A stretch of DNA of 64,000 bases from Nocardiopsis ansamitocini (GCF_030268225.1 NZ_BSQG01000006.1:166969-230968), one strand, 5' to 3'. Shown: positions 50,132 to 61,866, counted from the stretch's first letter. Notes: a model not told the origin generated them from the sequence alone. Translations and numbers: made by a program.

Positions 50132-50755
50132 GTGACGGATCTACGCGTCGCGGGGGCCATGCTCGCGCAAAGACCTGCTGTCTTGCCGAAGGCGGACGAT
50201 GCGGCGCTCGACCACCTGACATCGCTGGCCGTCCAGGGGGACGACGGAGCGATGGACTCGCTCCTCCGCGAGGTCCGCCCAATGGTGCTCAGGTACTGTC
50301 GAGCCCGGCTCGCCCGCGTCTCCGGTTACGCCCACTACTCCGACGATGTGGCCCAAGAGGTCTGCATCGCCCTGCTCGTTGCCCTTCCGCGCTACCAAGA
50401 CCGCGGACGCCCCTTCGCCTCATTCGTGTTCGGTATCGCCGCGCACAAGGTCGCCGACGCGCTGCGCGGCTCCACTCGCGCCGACGTCCCCACCGATTCG
50501 GTCCCCGAACGTGCCGACGACGCCCCGGGCCCGGAAGAGTCCGTGGTGCGCACGGTGGAGGCCGAGCGGGCAAGGGCACTGCTGAGCGAACTTCCCGAGC
50601 AGCAGCGACGGCTGCTCGCCATGCGTGTGATTGCGGGTCTTTCTGCTGATGAGACGGGACATGTACTGGGAATGTCGCCCGGAGCGGTTCGGGTTGCCCA
50701 GCACCGAGCTCTGGCTCGGCTTCGGCAGGTGGCCCTGGCGAACCGCCTCTTCTAG
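50132..50755 (+). CDS. sigD: ECF-type sigma factor, SigD/ShbA group
   Basis: The 207-residue protein has sigma region 2 ([26 protein letters not shown], then [18 protein letters not shown]) and region 4 ([37 protein letters not shown]). The sequence and place, between groEL1 and guaB, match SigD of M. tuberculosis and ShbA of Streptomyces. ShbA is known to drive expression of the principal sigma factor in streptomycetes. No anti-sigma gene is adjacent. Start is uncertain: GTG 50132 is used; ATG 50159 and a TTG at 50081 are alternatives. Confidence 0.88.
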   Translation: MTDLRVAGAMLAQRPAVLPKADDAALDHLTSLAVQGDDGAMDSLLREVRPMVLRYCRARLARVSGYAHYSDDVAQEVCIALLVALPRYQDRGRPFASFVFGIAAHKVADALRGSTRADVPTDSVPERADDAPGPEESVVRTVEAERARALLSELPEQQRRLLAMRVIAGLSADETGHVLGMSPGAVRVAQHRALARLRQVALANRLF

Positions 50756-52492
<1,737 letters not shown>

Positions 52493-52506
52493 CCGGCGAA
52501 GACACG

Positions 52507-52624
52507 GGCCGTCTGCCCTTGTCTGCGGGCCGGGGTGCTCCCGGTTCGCGGACGGGCAGCGGCCCCGGTGCCGGCCGGCACTGGCGTTTTTGCTGCTCGG
52601 CGGTAAACTCGCCGCCGAGCAGTA
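52507..52624 (+). promoter_or_regulatory. Hairpins between guaB and guaB3
   Basis: A 12-bp stem with a bulged T (52506-52518 with 52554-52565) is followed by a 13-bp stem with one G-U pair (52591-52603 with 52612-52624) and an 8-nt loop holding TAAACT. The first may terminate guaB. The second lies 50 nt before guaB3 and could be an attenuator or operator. Confidence 0.45.
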
Positions 52625-52673
52625 CCGGCCGGTGGGTAGCACCGGCTACACGGACCAAGAGGGGATCGAAGCG

Positions 52674-53786
52674 TTGGCTCAGGTTGAGATCGGGCTCGGC
52701 AAGAACGGGCGGCGAGCCTACGAGCTCGACGAGATCGGGATCGTGCCCGCGCGTCGTACGCGTGACCCCGAAGAAGTGTCCATCGCGTGGCAGATCGACG
52801 CCTACCGGTTCGAGACGCCTCTGGTGGTCAGCCCCATGGACAGCGTGGTCTCGCCCAAGACCGCCGTCGCTGTCGGAGAACTGGGCGGCCTGGGTGTTCT
52901 CGACCTCGAGGGCCTGTGGACCCGCTACGAGGACCCCGAGCCGCTGCTGGCCGAGATCCGCGAGCTCGACACCGTCGCCGCGACCAAGCGGTTGCAGGAG
53001 ATCTATGCGGCGCCCATCCAGGAGGAGCTGATCGGCCGACGCATCGAGGAGATCCGCCAGGCCGGCGTCACCACCGCGGCCAGGCTCTCCCCGCAGCGCA
53101 CCGCTCAGTACCACAAGGCCGTCATCGACGCGGGTGTGGACATCTTCGTCATCCGCGGCACCACCGTGTCGGCCGAACACGTCTCGGGGCGCGCCGAGCC
53201 CCTCAACCTCAAGCAGTTCATCTACGACCTCGACATCCCCGTCGTCGTCGGCGGCTGCGCAACCTACACCGCCGCACTTCACCTGATGCGTACCGGTGCG
53301 GCCGGCGTGCTCGTGGGCTTCGGCGGCGGTTCCGGCCACACCACCCGCAGCGTCCTCGGAGTTGCGGTGCCCATGGCCAGCGCGGTTGGTGACGTCGCCG
53401 CGGCCCGCCGCGACTACCTCGACGAGTCCGGCGGCCGCTACGTGCACGTCATCGCCGACGGTGGGATGACGCGCAGCGGTGACATCGCCAAGGCCCTGGC
53501 CTGCGGCGCCGACGCCGTTATGGTCGGTTCGCCCCTGGCCCGTGCGGCGGAGGCCCCGGGAGCCGGGTACCACTGGGGGAGCGAGGCCCACCACAGCGAG
53601 CTGCCGCGTGGGGAGCGGGTGGAGGTCGGTACCGCCGGCACCCTCCGCGAGATCCTGCACGGCCCCGCCTCCACCAGCGACGGCTCGATGAACCTCATGG
53701 GTGCCCTCCGACGCACCATGGCGACCTCGGGCTACACCGACCTCAAGGAGTTCCAGCGGGTCGAGGTCGTCGTCGCACCGCACTAG
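52674..53786 (+). CDS. guaB3: GuaB3-family IMP dehydrogenase paralogue
   Basis: The 370-residue protein starts AQVEIGLGKNGRRAYELDEI and has VSPMDSVVSPK and IADGGMTRSGDIAKALACGA. It lacks CBS domains, and the GPGSxC loop of IMPDH is replaced by GGGSGHTTR, so the canonical catalytic cysteine is not there; a Cys occurs earlier in GGCATY. This is the actinobacterial GuaB3 family found next to guaB, whose reaction (IMPDH-like or GMP-reductase-like) is not settled. The start is TTG 52674 after AGAGGGG; an earlier in-frame start runs through the hairpin. Confidence 0.9.
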   Translation: MAQVEIGLGKNGRRAYELDEIGIVPARRTRDPEEVSIAWQIDAYRFETPLVVSPMDSVVSPKTAVAVGELGGLGVLDLEGLWTRYEDPEPLLAEIRELDTVAATKRLQEIYAAPIQEELIGRRIEEIRQAGVTTAARLSPQRTAQYHKAVIDAGVDIFVIRGTTVSAEHVSGRAEPLNLKQFIYDLDIPVVVGGCATYTAALHLMRTGAAGVLVGFGGGSGHTTRSVLGVAVPMASAVGDVAAARRDYLDESGGRYVHVIADGGMTRSGDIAKALACGADAVMVGSPLARAAEAPGAGYHWGSEAHHSELPRGERVEVGTAGTLREILHGPASTSDGSMNLMGALRRTMATSGYTDLKEFQRVEVVVAPH

Positions 53787-53790
53787 CGTG

Positions 53791-53825
53791 CGGGCCGCGT
53801 CGGGGCACTCCTCCGGCGCGGCCCG
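53791..53825 (+). terminator. Hairpin after guaB3
   Basis: A perfect 9-bp GC stem (53791-53799 with 53817-53825) encloses a 17-nt loop and begins 4 nt after the stop codon. No T-tract. Confidence 0.5.
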
Positions 53826-53946
53826 GCCCCCTGTCCTGCCGGGCTCTCCTCCCGGCCCGAACGCCACCGGATCTGCCTATGAGTGCCGGTGTCCAGTAGC
53901 CCCCGTTGGCCGTTTCCCTGTCCGGAATAGACCGAGCGAGGTGCCG

Positions 53947-54816
53947 GTGACCGTTTCCCCTCCCGTGGACGGTGCACGCCCCCAGCCCCCCGGGGCTTCC
54001 GCGACCGACCACTCCTGGAAACCGGTGATCGCGGCCTGTACGGCACTGGTTGCCGTGGCCGGAGTAACCGGGACGATCCTGGCCGGTGTGTCCACGGTCG
54101 TCGAGTCGGCTGCCCCCCGTTCGCTTCCGCCCGGCCCGACCGAGTCCGCCGGCAGTGTCGAGGCGGTGCGCGAAGACACCGCACCGCGTGAGCGCTCCGC
54201 CACCGAGGAGTCCGCCGACACCCGTCCCTCGCCCATGGCCGCCGAGGTCGCAGAAGAGGCCAGTCCGGAATGGCTGGACCGGGTCTCCGCCGCCACGGGG
54301 ATTCCGCGTCGTGCCCTCCAGGCGTACGCCAACGCCCAGTTGCGGTTGATGAACGAGCAGCCGCATTGCCAGATCTCCTGGCCCACACTCGCCGCCATCG
54401 GCTCGGTGGAGTCCCGGCACGGCACCTATGCCGGCGGCGAGATCGGCCCGGACGGAGTGACCACGGTCAAGGTGATCGGCATCCCTCTCAACGGGGAGAA
54501 CAACACCGCGGCCATCCCCGACACCGACGGCGGACGCCTCGACGGCGACACCGAGTGGGACCGTGCGGTCGGCCCCATGCAGTTCATCCCCACCACGTGG
54601 GAGATCTGGGGTGCCGACGCCAGTGGCGGCGATGATCCCGACCCGCACAACATCGACGACACCGCGCTCAGCGCGGCCCGGTACCTGTGCCACCAGGACC
54701 GCGTCCTGACCACCTCCGAAGGATGGTGGGCGGGGATCCTCTCCTACAACCAGTCCGAGCGCTACGGTAACGACGTCCTCGACGTCGCCAACGATTACGT
54801 CAACGCGCTGAGCTGA
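53947..54816 (+). CDS. Membrane-anchored lytic transglycosylase-like protein
   Basis: The 289-residue protein has one N-terminal membrane segment (VIAACTALVAVAGVTGTILAG), a Ser/Glu/Pro-rich linker and a C-terminal SLT-like domain: AIGSVESRHGTYAGG with the catalytic-type glutamate, GPMQFIPTTWEIWG and AARYLC. Such domains cut peptidoglycan glycan strands. GTG 53947 is chosen because GAGG lies 5 nt upstream; GTG 53941 is an alternative. It is likely exported and anchored at the membrane. Confidence 0.85.
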   Translation: MTVSPPVDGARPQPPGASATDHSWKPVIAACTALVAVAGVTGTILAGVSTVVESAAPRSLPPGPTESAGSVEAVREDTAPRERSATEESADTRPSPMAAEVAEEASPEWLDRVSAATGIPRRALQAYANAQLRLMNEQPHCQISWPTLAAIGSVESRHGTYAGGEIGPDGVTTVKVIGIPLNGENNTAAIPDTDGGRLDGDTEWDRAVGPMQFIPTTWEIWGADASGGDDPDPHNIDDTALSAARYLCHQDRVLTTSEGWWAGILSYNQSERYGNDVLDVANDYVNALS

Positions 54817-54942
54817 CCTCCGCATCCGGTTCGCGATCCCGACGCGGCGCACCAGACCGACACCATCCAGGCGTTATAGCCTGATAGACCCGGGTACGCG
54901 ATCAAGCGCAGTCGGACAGTCACCGGTCTGGGAGGGCGTGAG

Positions 54943-56655
54943 ATGACGGTAGCGCAGATGGGGCCCAAGGAACGGTCGGCATCGCTGGAACACATGGCCG
55001 ACAACGAACTCGACGTGCTGGTCGTCGGCGGTGGGATCGTCGGCGCGGGAGTGGCGCTGGACGCGGTGTCCAGAGGACTCTCCGTGGGACTGGTCGAGGC
55101 GCGCGACTTCGCCTCCGGAACCTCCAGCCGATCCAGCAAGCTGATCCATGGCGGACTGCGTTACCTGGAGCAGTTGGACTTCGAACTGGTGCGAGAGGCG
55201 CTCACCGAACGGGGTCTGCTGCTGGGGCGACTCGCGCCGCACCTGGTGCGTCCCGTGCCGTTCGTTTTCCCTTTCACCAAGCACTGGGAGCGTCCCTATA
55301 TCGGAGCCGGTGTCACGCTCTACGACGCACTGGCCCTGACGGCTGCCCACTCGCGGGGGCTGCCCGGACACCGCCACCTCACCCGCAACGGCGCGCTGCG
55401 GGTCTTCCCCGCGCTCAAGCGCGACGCGCTGGTCGGCGCGGTGCAGTACTGGGACGCCCAGGTCGATGACGCCCGCTACGTCATTGCCCTGCTGCGCACC
55501 GCTGTCACCTACGGGGCCAAGGTCGCCCCCCGGGTGCAGGCCGTCGGTTTCCTGCGCGAGGGCGAGCACGTGACGGGGGCGGCGGTCGTCGATCTGGAAA
55601 CCGGAAAAGATTTCCAGATCCGCGCCAAGCAGGTCGTCAATGCCGCAGGGGTGTGGACCGATGACATCCAGGAGATGGTGGGCGGCCGGGGCCAGATCCA
55701 TGTGCGCGCGTCCAAGGGCGTGCACCTGGTGGTGCCCAGGGACCGCATCCAGGCATCCTCGGGGCTGATCCTGCGCACCGAGAAGAGTGTGCTGTTCGTC
55801 ATCCCGTGGGGCCGGCACTGGATCGTGGGCACCACCGACACCGAGTGGGACCTGGACAAGGCGCATCCGGCGGCCAGCCGCACCGACATCGACTACGTGC
55901 TCGACCACGTGAACGCGGTGCTACGAGTTCCGCTGAGCAGGGACGACGTCGAAGGGGTCTACGCGGGGCTGCGGCCGTTGCTGTCGGGGGAGTCCGACAA
56001 CACCTCCAAGCTCTCCCGCGAGCACATGGTCGCCCACCCCGTCCCCGGCCTGGTCCTCATCGCGGGAGGCAAGTACACCACCTACCGCATCATGGCCAAG
56101 GACGCGGTGGACGCGGTGGCCCACGGGCTGGGCGGTGGTGTGCCGTCCTCTGTCACCGACCGGGTGCCGTTGGTCGGCGCGGACGGTTATGCCGCGCTGT
56201 GGAACCGCCGGCACGTGCTGGCCCGACAGTCCGGCGTGCACGTCTCCCGGATACAGCACATGCTGCGCCGGTACGGCTCGATGATCCACGAGATCCTGGA
56301 TCTCATCGCCGAGCGCCCCGATCTCAAGGAGCCGTTGACCGGCGCAGAGGACTACCTGCGCGTCGAGGTGGTCTATGCGGCCGAGTTCGAGGGAGCCCGG
56401 CACCTCGACGACGTGTTGTCCCGGCGTACCCATATCTCCATCGAGACCTGGGATCGCGGCCTTGCCGTGGCCGAGGAAGCCGCGGAGCTGCTCGCCGGTC
56501 CGTTGGGGTGGGAGGCCGACCAGGTTCGGCGCGAGGTGGAGTACTACCGCAAGCGCATCGAGGCCGAGCGCGCGGCGCAGGAGCAGGACAGCGACCAGGA
56601 GGCCGACGCTGTTCAGCACGGCGCCCCCGACATCGTTCCCGCAGCCAGGGGTTGA
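54943..56655 (+). CDS. glpD: Aerobic glycerol-3-phosphate dehydrogenase
   Basis: GlpD oxidises glycerol-3-phosphate to dihydroxyacetone phosphate and feeds electrons to quinone. The 570-residue product has the FAD-binding VVGGGIVGAGVALDAVSRG (near residues 27-45), DFASGTSSRSSKLIHGGLRYLEQ, and WIVGTTDTEWD. The C-terminus is typical. A small 126-nt gap precedes it and no glpF/glpK is adjacent. Confidence 0.95.
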   Translation: MTVAQMGPKERSASLEHMADNELDVLVVGGGIVGAGVALDAVSRGLSVGLVEARDFASGTSSRSSKLIHGGLRYLEQLDFELVREALTERGLLLGRLAPHLVRPVPFVFPFTKHWERPYIGAGVTLYDALALTAAHSRGLPGHRHLTRNGALRVFPALKRDALVGAVQYWDAQVDDARYVIALLRTAVTYGAKVAPRVQAVGFLREGEHVTGAAVVDLETGKDFQIRAKQVVNAAGVWTDDIQEMVGGRGQIHVRASKGVHLVVPRDRIQASSGLILRTEKSVLFVIPWGRHWIVGTTDTEWDLDKAHPAASRTDIDYVLDHVNAVLRVPLSRDDVEGVYAGLRPLLSGESDNTSKLSREHMVAHPVPGLVLIAGGKYTTYRIMAKDAVDAVAHGLGGGVPSSVTDRVPLVGADGYAALWNRRHVLARQSGVHVSRIQHMLRRYGSMIHEILDLIAERPDLKEPLTGAEDYLRVEVVYAAEFEGARHLDDVLSRRTHISIETWDRGLAVAEEAAELLAGPLGWEADQVRREVEYYRKRIEAERAAQEQDSDQEADAVQHGAPDIVPAARG

Positions 56656-56662
56656 GGGCCCG

Positions 56663-56699
56663 GCGGAGGTGGTTTCGGTCAGGCCGACACCACCTCCGC
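56663..56699 (+). terminator. Terminator after glpD
   Basis: A perfect 11-bp stem (56663-56673 with 56689-56699) with a 15-nt loop begins 8 nt after the glpD stop. No T-tract. Confidence 0.65.
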
Positions 56700-57195
56700 T
56701 GAATCCGTCTCACTGCGTGCACTGCTGAATCCCCGAGACCACTCCGGACGCGTGATTTAGCAGGTCAGAAGCGTGGTTTCGAGGGCACAACGGACTCGCT
56801 TATCATCTGGGGTAATGCTCGGGTTCACCGGTTCTTTCCGGTTGCCGGTCGCACCGATTCCCTTTGCCAGAAGGGGTGCAGGGGAGTCGCACCGCTCCGG
56901 GGAGGTCCGGGGGGCAAGCCGTGGCGGGGGACGTCCCCGTTCGGCGAATCCGAGTTGAACACCTCCGTGAACGCCCTTGCCCGGTTGGCGGTGCGCTTAT
57001 CGGTCGGTCGGTTTCCCCAGGTAGGGTTTTCCGACGTCCAACCGCAGTGGGATGCTCACGCGGTGTTTGCGGTGTTCGGCGACAAATGCGGCCCATGTTC
57101 GGCTCTGGGGCCCGCGCTCGCCGCGACCGCTATTCGGAGCCAACCTGGAATCTGCCCGGCATGTCACTGACGGCATGTGGGTCTTGGAGAAATTT
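56700..57195 (+). promoter_or_regulatory. Upstream region of the glycosyltransferase gene
   Basis: Nearly 500 bp without a recognised gene. TAGGGT at 57022-57027 is a possible -10 with no clear -35. GGAG at 57185-57188 precedes the GTG at 57196. In-frame starts at 57052, 57175 and 57184 exist but add residues before the conserved N-terminus. Confidence 0.35.
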
Positions 57196-60100
57196 GTGGT
57201 CACCCTCAGCGTCATCGTTCCTATCTACAATGTCGAGCGCTATCTCGACGAGTGCTTGAGGTCCCTGCAGCTGCAGAGCTGGACCGACCTCGAAGTGGTG
57301 ATGGTCGATGACGGATCTCCCGATGACAGTGCGGTCATCGCCCAGCGTTTCGCCGAAGAGGACCCGCGCTTCACGCTCGTGCGGCAGAGCAACGGCGGCC
57401 TCGGCGCCGCGCGCAACACGGGGATCCGCAACGCCTCGGGTGAGTTCCTCTCCTTCGTGGACAGCGACGACGTCATCCCGCCCTTCGCTTTCGGCTACCA
57501 CATGCGCAGTCTGTTGGAGAGCGGATCGGACTTCTCCACCGGAAACGTGCACCGGTTCAGTGAGCTCGGCACGCGCCAGTCGCCGATGCACCGCAAGATC
57601 TTTCAGACCACGGTCAAGAAGACGCACATCACCGAGCGCGACACGCTTCTGATCGACCGGCTTGCCACCAACAAGGTGTGGCGCCGCGCGTTCTGGGACG
57701 CCAACGAGCTGTGGTTCCCCGAAGGCGTGCTCTACGAGGACGTGTCCGTCGTGATCCCCGCGCACTTCCTCGCCGCAGCCGTGGACGTGCTCGCCTCCCC
57801 GGTCTACCTGTGGCGCGAGCGTCCCAGCGACGACAAGTCCATCACCCAGGACCGGCTGCACGTCAAGGGCCTGGAGGATCGCTTCCGCGCGGTCCGCGAG
57901 ACCAGCGACTTCCTCGCCGCGCACCGCACCCCGCTCGACAAGCGCCGGTGGGACCGCACCGGCCTCGGCAGCGACCTGCGAATTTTCATGCAGGTCCTCG
58001 ACATCGCCGACGACGAGTTCCGGCAGCGTTTCCTCGACCTCGGCAACGCCTACATGGACACCATCGACCCGCAGGTGTACCAGGAGCTCTCCGCGGCCGA
58101 GCGGCTGAAGTGGCACCTGGTGCGCCGCCGCATGCTGCCCCAGTTGCTGGAGGTCCTCACCTTCAACAAGAGCGTCGAGCAGAAGAAGGCCAAGGCGGTC
58201 CGGCACGGCGTCAAGTTCTACGCCGACTACCCGTTCAAGGACGATCCCGCGGTCGGGATTCCGCGCAGCATCTACCGCCTGGACCGCGAACTCGTGATCC
58301 GGCAGAAGGCCGAGGAGGTGCGCTGGGAGGACGGCAAGCTCGTCATCCGCGGTCGGACCTGCCTGAAGTTCCTTCGTCCCAACAAGCGCATCCAGCAGCA
58401 CCTGCGGGCCCGGGCGGTCAACCCCGCCACCGGCGCCGAGGTCAAACTCGCCGTCACCATGCACCAGGCCAACGAGTTCCGCCTTCCCAAGGACGCCGTC
58501 ACCGCGCGCCGTGACTGGGGCGGCTACGAGATCGTGGTGGACCCCGCGGCCCTCAGGAGCGGCGGCCAGTGGCAGCCGAGCGAGTGGTTCGTCGACCTCC
58601 TGGTCTTCAACCGCGGCCTCACCCGGCGCGAGCGGCTGGCCCGGCCCAGTTCCGGTGCTCCTCAGCGACCCGCCGCCCAGAAGGTGGGCGACGACGTCTG
58701 GGTGCGTCCGTCCTGGCGCGGGTCCGACGGTCTGTGCCTGGCGGTCGACCCGCTGCGCGCGCAGTTGGCCGGGCACCGCCTCGACGGCGATGTGCTCACG
58801 CTCGACGGAACCGTTGCCGCGCCCGCGGGGGCGGCCGCCTCGCTGCGGCTCACCCGGATGCCCGGCGACGTCACCGCCGAGGTCCCGATGGAGATCACCG
58901 CAGGGGGAGCTTTCACCGCCGGCGTCCCGGTGTCAGCCCTGACCGAGGGCTTCCAGCAGCGGCGCTCCGTCGTGGGCGGCCCGGTCACCTCCGAGCGCTG
59001 GGAGGTCCATGTCGTTCTCGACAATGGCGAGGCCATCCAGGTCTCCCTGGCCGACAACACGCGCGAGGACCGCTACCGCGTGCAGGACCACCAGATCGAC
59101 GTCGAATGCAACAGCGCCGGATGGGCCTTCCTCCGGGCCGGGGTGGACCGCCCCTCGATCACCGACGTGTCGTGGGAGGGCGACCTGCTGCGGGTCTCGG
59201 GGGACTTCTATGCGGCCGACCCCACCGGCCTCAGCTTCGTGCTCAAGGCCAGGGGGCGGACCGAGGAGCGCTCGTTCCCGTTGGAGCTCGACGGCTCTCG
59301 CTTCTCCGTGACGCTGAGACCCACGGCACTACCCTCCTTCGGGGCGCAGATCCCGCTCGTCGCCGGGCAGTACCGGCTCCTCGTGCGCCGTACCACCGGG
59401 CCCAACGAGTGGCAGGACAGTTACGCCCAGATCCACCACGACCTCCTGCCCTCCCTGCCGGCCGCGACCGATGCCGCCGGCCGCACCGTTTCGCTGGACG
59501 CGATCCGCCACGACGTGCCGGTCCTGACCGTGGGATCCGCGTTGCGAGCCGAGGACCGCGGGAGCTACGCCCAGCAGCAGTTGCGGGAGAAGACCTATCC
59601 CCGCTTGCGCAAGCAGCCCATCGCCCCCGGCCTGCTGTTCGACAGCTACACCGGCAAGCAGTTCTCCGACAGCCCCCGCGGGATCTACGAGGAGCTGGTG
59701 CGCCGCGGGATCGACCGTCCGGCCTCCTGGCTGGTGCGCGACCAGCAGGTGGCCCTCCCCGACGGCCTCACTCCCGTGCCGCACACCAGTCGCGAGTACT
59801 TCGACGCGCTGGCACGGTCGGAGTTCATCGTCTCCAACGCCCACCTCCCCCTGTGGTTCGAGAAGCGCCCCGGCCAGACGGTCGTGCAGACCTGGCACGG
59901 CTCCATGCTCAAGCGCATCGGCTTCGACATCGAGCACGTCCAGTTCGCCAGCCGCAACTACCACGAGCGGTTGCGCCACGAGACCAAGCAGTGGGACTTC
60001 CTCGTCTCGCCCAGCCCCTGGGCGACCCCCATCCTGCAACGGGCCTTCCAGTTCGAGGGCGAGATCCTGGAGACCGGCTACCCGCGCAACGACATCTTCC

Positions 60101-60708
60101 ACTCGCCTCAGCGCGACGCCCTCACCCGCGAGGTGCGTGAGCGGCTCGGACTGCCCGAAGGCAAGAAGGTCGTCCTCTACGCCCCGACCTGGCGCGACGA
60201 CAAGTTCTACTCGCCCGGCAAGTACAAGCTGGATCTGCACCTGGACCTTCAGCGGATGTACGAGCGGTTGGGCGACGACCACGTGCTGATGGTGCGCCGT
60301 CACCCCAACATCGTGGACCGCGTCCCGGTCGTCGGCGAGGGCTTCGTGTGGGATGTCTCGACCTATCCCGAGATCCAGGAGCTTTTCCTGGTCACCGACC
60401 TGCTCGTCACCGACTACTCGTCGCTGATGTTCGACTTCGCCAACACCGGCCGGCCGATCCTGTTCTTCACCTACGACCTGGCGGACTACCGCGACAACCT
60501 GCGCGGTTTCTACTTCGACTTCAACGAGACCGCCCCCGGTCCGCTGCTCATGACCTCTGACGAGGTGATCGGGGCGATCGAGAACATCGACGAGACACAC
60601 GCCGCCCACCAGGACAAGTACCGGGCCTTCGTGAAACAGTTCTGTCCTCTCGACGACGGGAAGGCCGCGGCGCGCATCGTCGACCGCCTGTTCCCGACGC
60701 TGGGCTGA
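57196..60708 (+). CDS. GT2 glycosyltransferase fused to CDP-glycerol glycerophosphotransferase
   Basis: The 1170-residue protein starts TLSVIVPIYNVERYLDECL, a GT-A glycosyltransferase family 2 domain with VDDGSPDD (D38-D39) and the DSDD motif (D89-D92). A middle region of beta-rich sequence follows. The last ~370 residues match the TagB/TagF-type family: TWHGSMLKRIGFD (W900), LYAPTWRDD, VTDYSSLMFDF (D1073) and YRDNLRGFYFDF. Such enzymes polymerise or prime glycerol- or ribitol-phosphate wall teichoic acids. No membrane segment is obvious, so it probably acts at the inner face of the membrane. GTG 57196 has GGAG 7 nt upstream. A hairpin separates it from galE. Confidence 0.9.
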   Translation: MVTLSVIVPIYNVERYLDECLRSLQLQSWTDLEVVMVDDGSPDDSAVIAQRFAEEDPRFTLVRQSNGGLGAARNTGIRNASGEFLSFVDSDDVIPPFAFGYHMRSLLESGSDFSTGNVHRFSELGTRQSPMHRKIFQTTVKKTHITERDTLLIDRLATNKVWRRAFWDANELWFPEGVLYEDVSVVIPAHFLAAAVDVLASPVYLWRERPSDDKSITQDRLHVKGLEDRFRAVRETSDFLAAHRTPLDKRRWDRTGLGSDLRIFMQVLDIADDEFRQRFLDLGNAYMDTIDPQVYQELSAAERLKWHLVRRRMLPQLLEVLTFNKSVEQKKAKAVRHGVKFYADYPFKDDPAVGIPRSIYRLDRELVIRQKAEEVRWEDGKLVIRGRTCLKFLRPNKRIQQHLRARAVNPATGAEVKLAVTMHQANEFRLPKDAVTARRDWGGYEIVVDPAALRSGGQWQPSEWFVDLLVFNRGLTRRERLARPSSGAPQRPAAQKVGDDVWVRPSWRGSDGLCLAVDPLRAQLAGHRLDGDVLTLDGTVAAPAGAAASLRLTRMPGDVTAEVPMEITAGGAFTAGVPVSALTEGFQQRRSVVGGPVTSERWEVHVVLDNGEAIQVSLADNTREDRYRVQDHQIDVECNSAGWAFLRAGVDRPSITDVSWEGDLLRVSGDFYAADPTGLSFVLKARGRTEERSFPLELDGSRFSVTLRPTALPSFGAQIPLVAGQYRLLVRRTTGPNEWQDSYAQIHHDLLPSLPAATDAAGRTVSLDAIRHDVPVLTVGSALRAEDRGSYAQQQLREKTYPRLRKQPIAPGLLFDSYTGKQFSDSPRGIYEELVRRGIDRPASWLVRDQQVALPDGLTPVPHTSREYFDALARSEFIVSNAHLPLWFEKRPGQTVVQTWHGSMLKRIGFDIEHVQFASRNYHERLRHETKQWDFLVSPSPWATPILQRAFQFEGEILETGYPRNDIFHSPQRDALTREVRERLGLPEGKKVVLYAPTWRDDKFYSPGKYKLDLHLDLQRMYERLGDDHVLMVRRHPNIVDRVPVVGEGFVWDVSTYPEIQELFLVTDLLVTDYSSLMFDFANTGRPILFFTYDLADYRDNLRGFYFDFNETAPGPLLMTSDEVIGAIENIDETHAAHQDKYRAFVKQFCPLDDGKAAARIVDRLFPTLG

Positions 60709-60731
60709 CCGAGCCGAGCGGTTCGTAACGC

Positions 60732-60757
60732 GGGGCCCGCGATCCTTCGCGGGCCCC
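60732..60757 (+). terminator. Terminator between glycosyltransferase and galE
   Basis: A perfect 11-bp GC stem (60732-60742 with 60747-60757) has a 4-nt loop. galE starts 22 nt later, so read-through or a promoter hidden in the upstream gene is likely. Confidence 0.6.
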
Positions 60758-60779
60758 TGACCCTTTCCGGGAGTGGCAC

Positions 60780-61799
60780 ATGAGAATCCTGCTGACCGGC
60801 GGAGCCGGTTACATCGCGACACACACCGCAGTGGAGTTGATCGCCCAAGGGCACGATGTCGTCCTCGTCGACAACCTCGTCAACAGCCACCCCGAGGCCG
60901 TGCGCCGAGTGGAGCGCATCACCGGGCGCACCATCGCCTTCCACGTCGGGGACTGCGCGGACCCGGAGGTACTGGAGAAGGTGTTCGCCGAACACGAGAT
61001 CGACGCGGTCGTGCACTTCGCCGGACTCAAGGCAGTGGGCGAGTCCACCGCCCAGCCGCTGCGCTACTACCGCAACAATCTGGACGCCATGCTGACGCTG
61101 TGCGAGGTCATGGAGGCCCGCGGAGTGCGGCGTCTGGTGTTCAGCTCCTCGGCGACCGTCTACGGTGCCTGCGAGCAGGTGCCCATCACCGAGGACATGC
61201 CACTGGGCGTCACCAATCCCTACGGTGCCACCAAGCTGTTCGGCGAGCGGATCCTCACCGATCTCGCCGACGCCTCACCCGACTGGCACATCACGCTGCT
61301 GCGCTACTTCAACCCCATCGGCGCGCACCCCAGCGGTCTGATCGGCGAAGACCCCAACGACGTCCCCAACAACCTCTTCCCCTACCTCACGAAGGTCGCC
61401 GGCGGGAAACTGCCGGTGCTCCGGGTGTACGGGGACGACTACGACACCGTCGACGGAACCGGTGTGCGCGACTATCTGCACGTCGTCGACCTCGCCCGGG
61501 GGCATGTCGCGGCCATCGACCACATCGACGACCGGGCCGGTGTAGGCGTCTACAACCTCGGGACGGGACGGGGGACCTCGGTGCTGGAGGCGGTCCGGGC
61601 ATTCGAGCGGGCAGTGGGCCGCTCCCTCCCCTACGAGGTGGTCGCCCGCCGTCCCGGGGACATCGCCACCTGCTACGCCGCACCCGACGCGGCGCGGCGC
61701 GACCTCGGCTGGACCGCCCTGCACACGGTGGACGACGCCTGCGAGGACGCCTGGCGCTGGCAGCAGGCCAACCCCGACGGCTATCGCACGGCCACCTGA
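60780..61799 (+). CDS. galE: UDP-glucose 4-epimerase family protein
   Basis: The 339-residue extended SDR has the NAD motif LLTGGAGYIATHTAVEL, FAGLKAVGES, SSSATVYG and the catalytic YGATK, with GVRDYLHVVDLA. This is the classical GalE pattern for UDP-glucose/UDP-galactose (possibly also GlcNAc/GalNAc) interconversion. In TGGAGYI(A/G) the usual second Gly of GYIG is Ala, a mild variation. Next to a teichoic-acid-type transferase it may supply sugar for wall polymers (inference). Confidence 0.92.
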   Translation: MRILLTGGAGYIATHTAVELIAQGHDVVLVDNLVNSHPEAVRRVERITGRTIAFHVGDCADPEVLEKVFAEHEIDAVVHFAGLKAVGESTAQPLRYYRNNLDAMLTLCEVMEARGVRRLVFSSSATVYGACEQVPITEDMPLGVTNPYGATKLFGERILTDLADASPDWHITLLRYFNPIGAHPSGLIGEDPNDVPNNLFPYLTKVAGGKLPVLRVYGDDYDTVDGTGVRDYLHVVDLARGHVAAIDHIDDRAGVGVYNLGTGRGTSVLEAVRAFERAVGRSLPYEVVARRPGDIATCYAAPDAARRDLGWTALHTVDDACEDAWRWQQANPDGYRTAT

Positions 61800-61814
61800 G
61801 CACCGCAACCGAAA

Positions 61815-61850
61815 GAAGGGGGCCGGTGGCACACGCCACCGGCCCCCTTC
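61815..61850. terminator. Bidirectional terminator, galE / CDP-alcohol transferase
   Basis: A perfect 16-bp stem (61815-61830 with 61835-61850) and 4-nt loop lie between convergent genes, 16 nt after the galE stop and 16 nt from the stop of the minus-strand gene. Confidence 0.8.
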
Positions 61851-61866
61851 ACGCCTCCCGAAAAGG

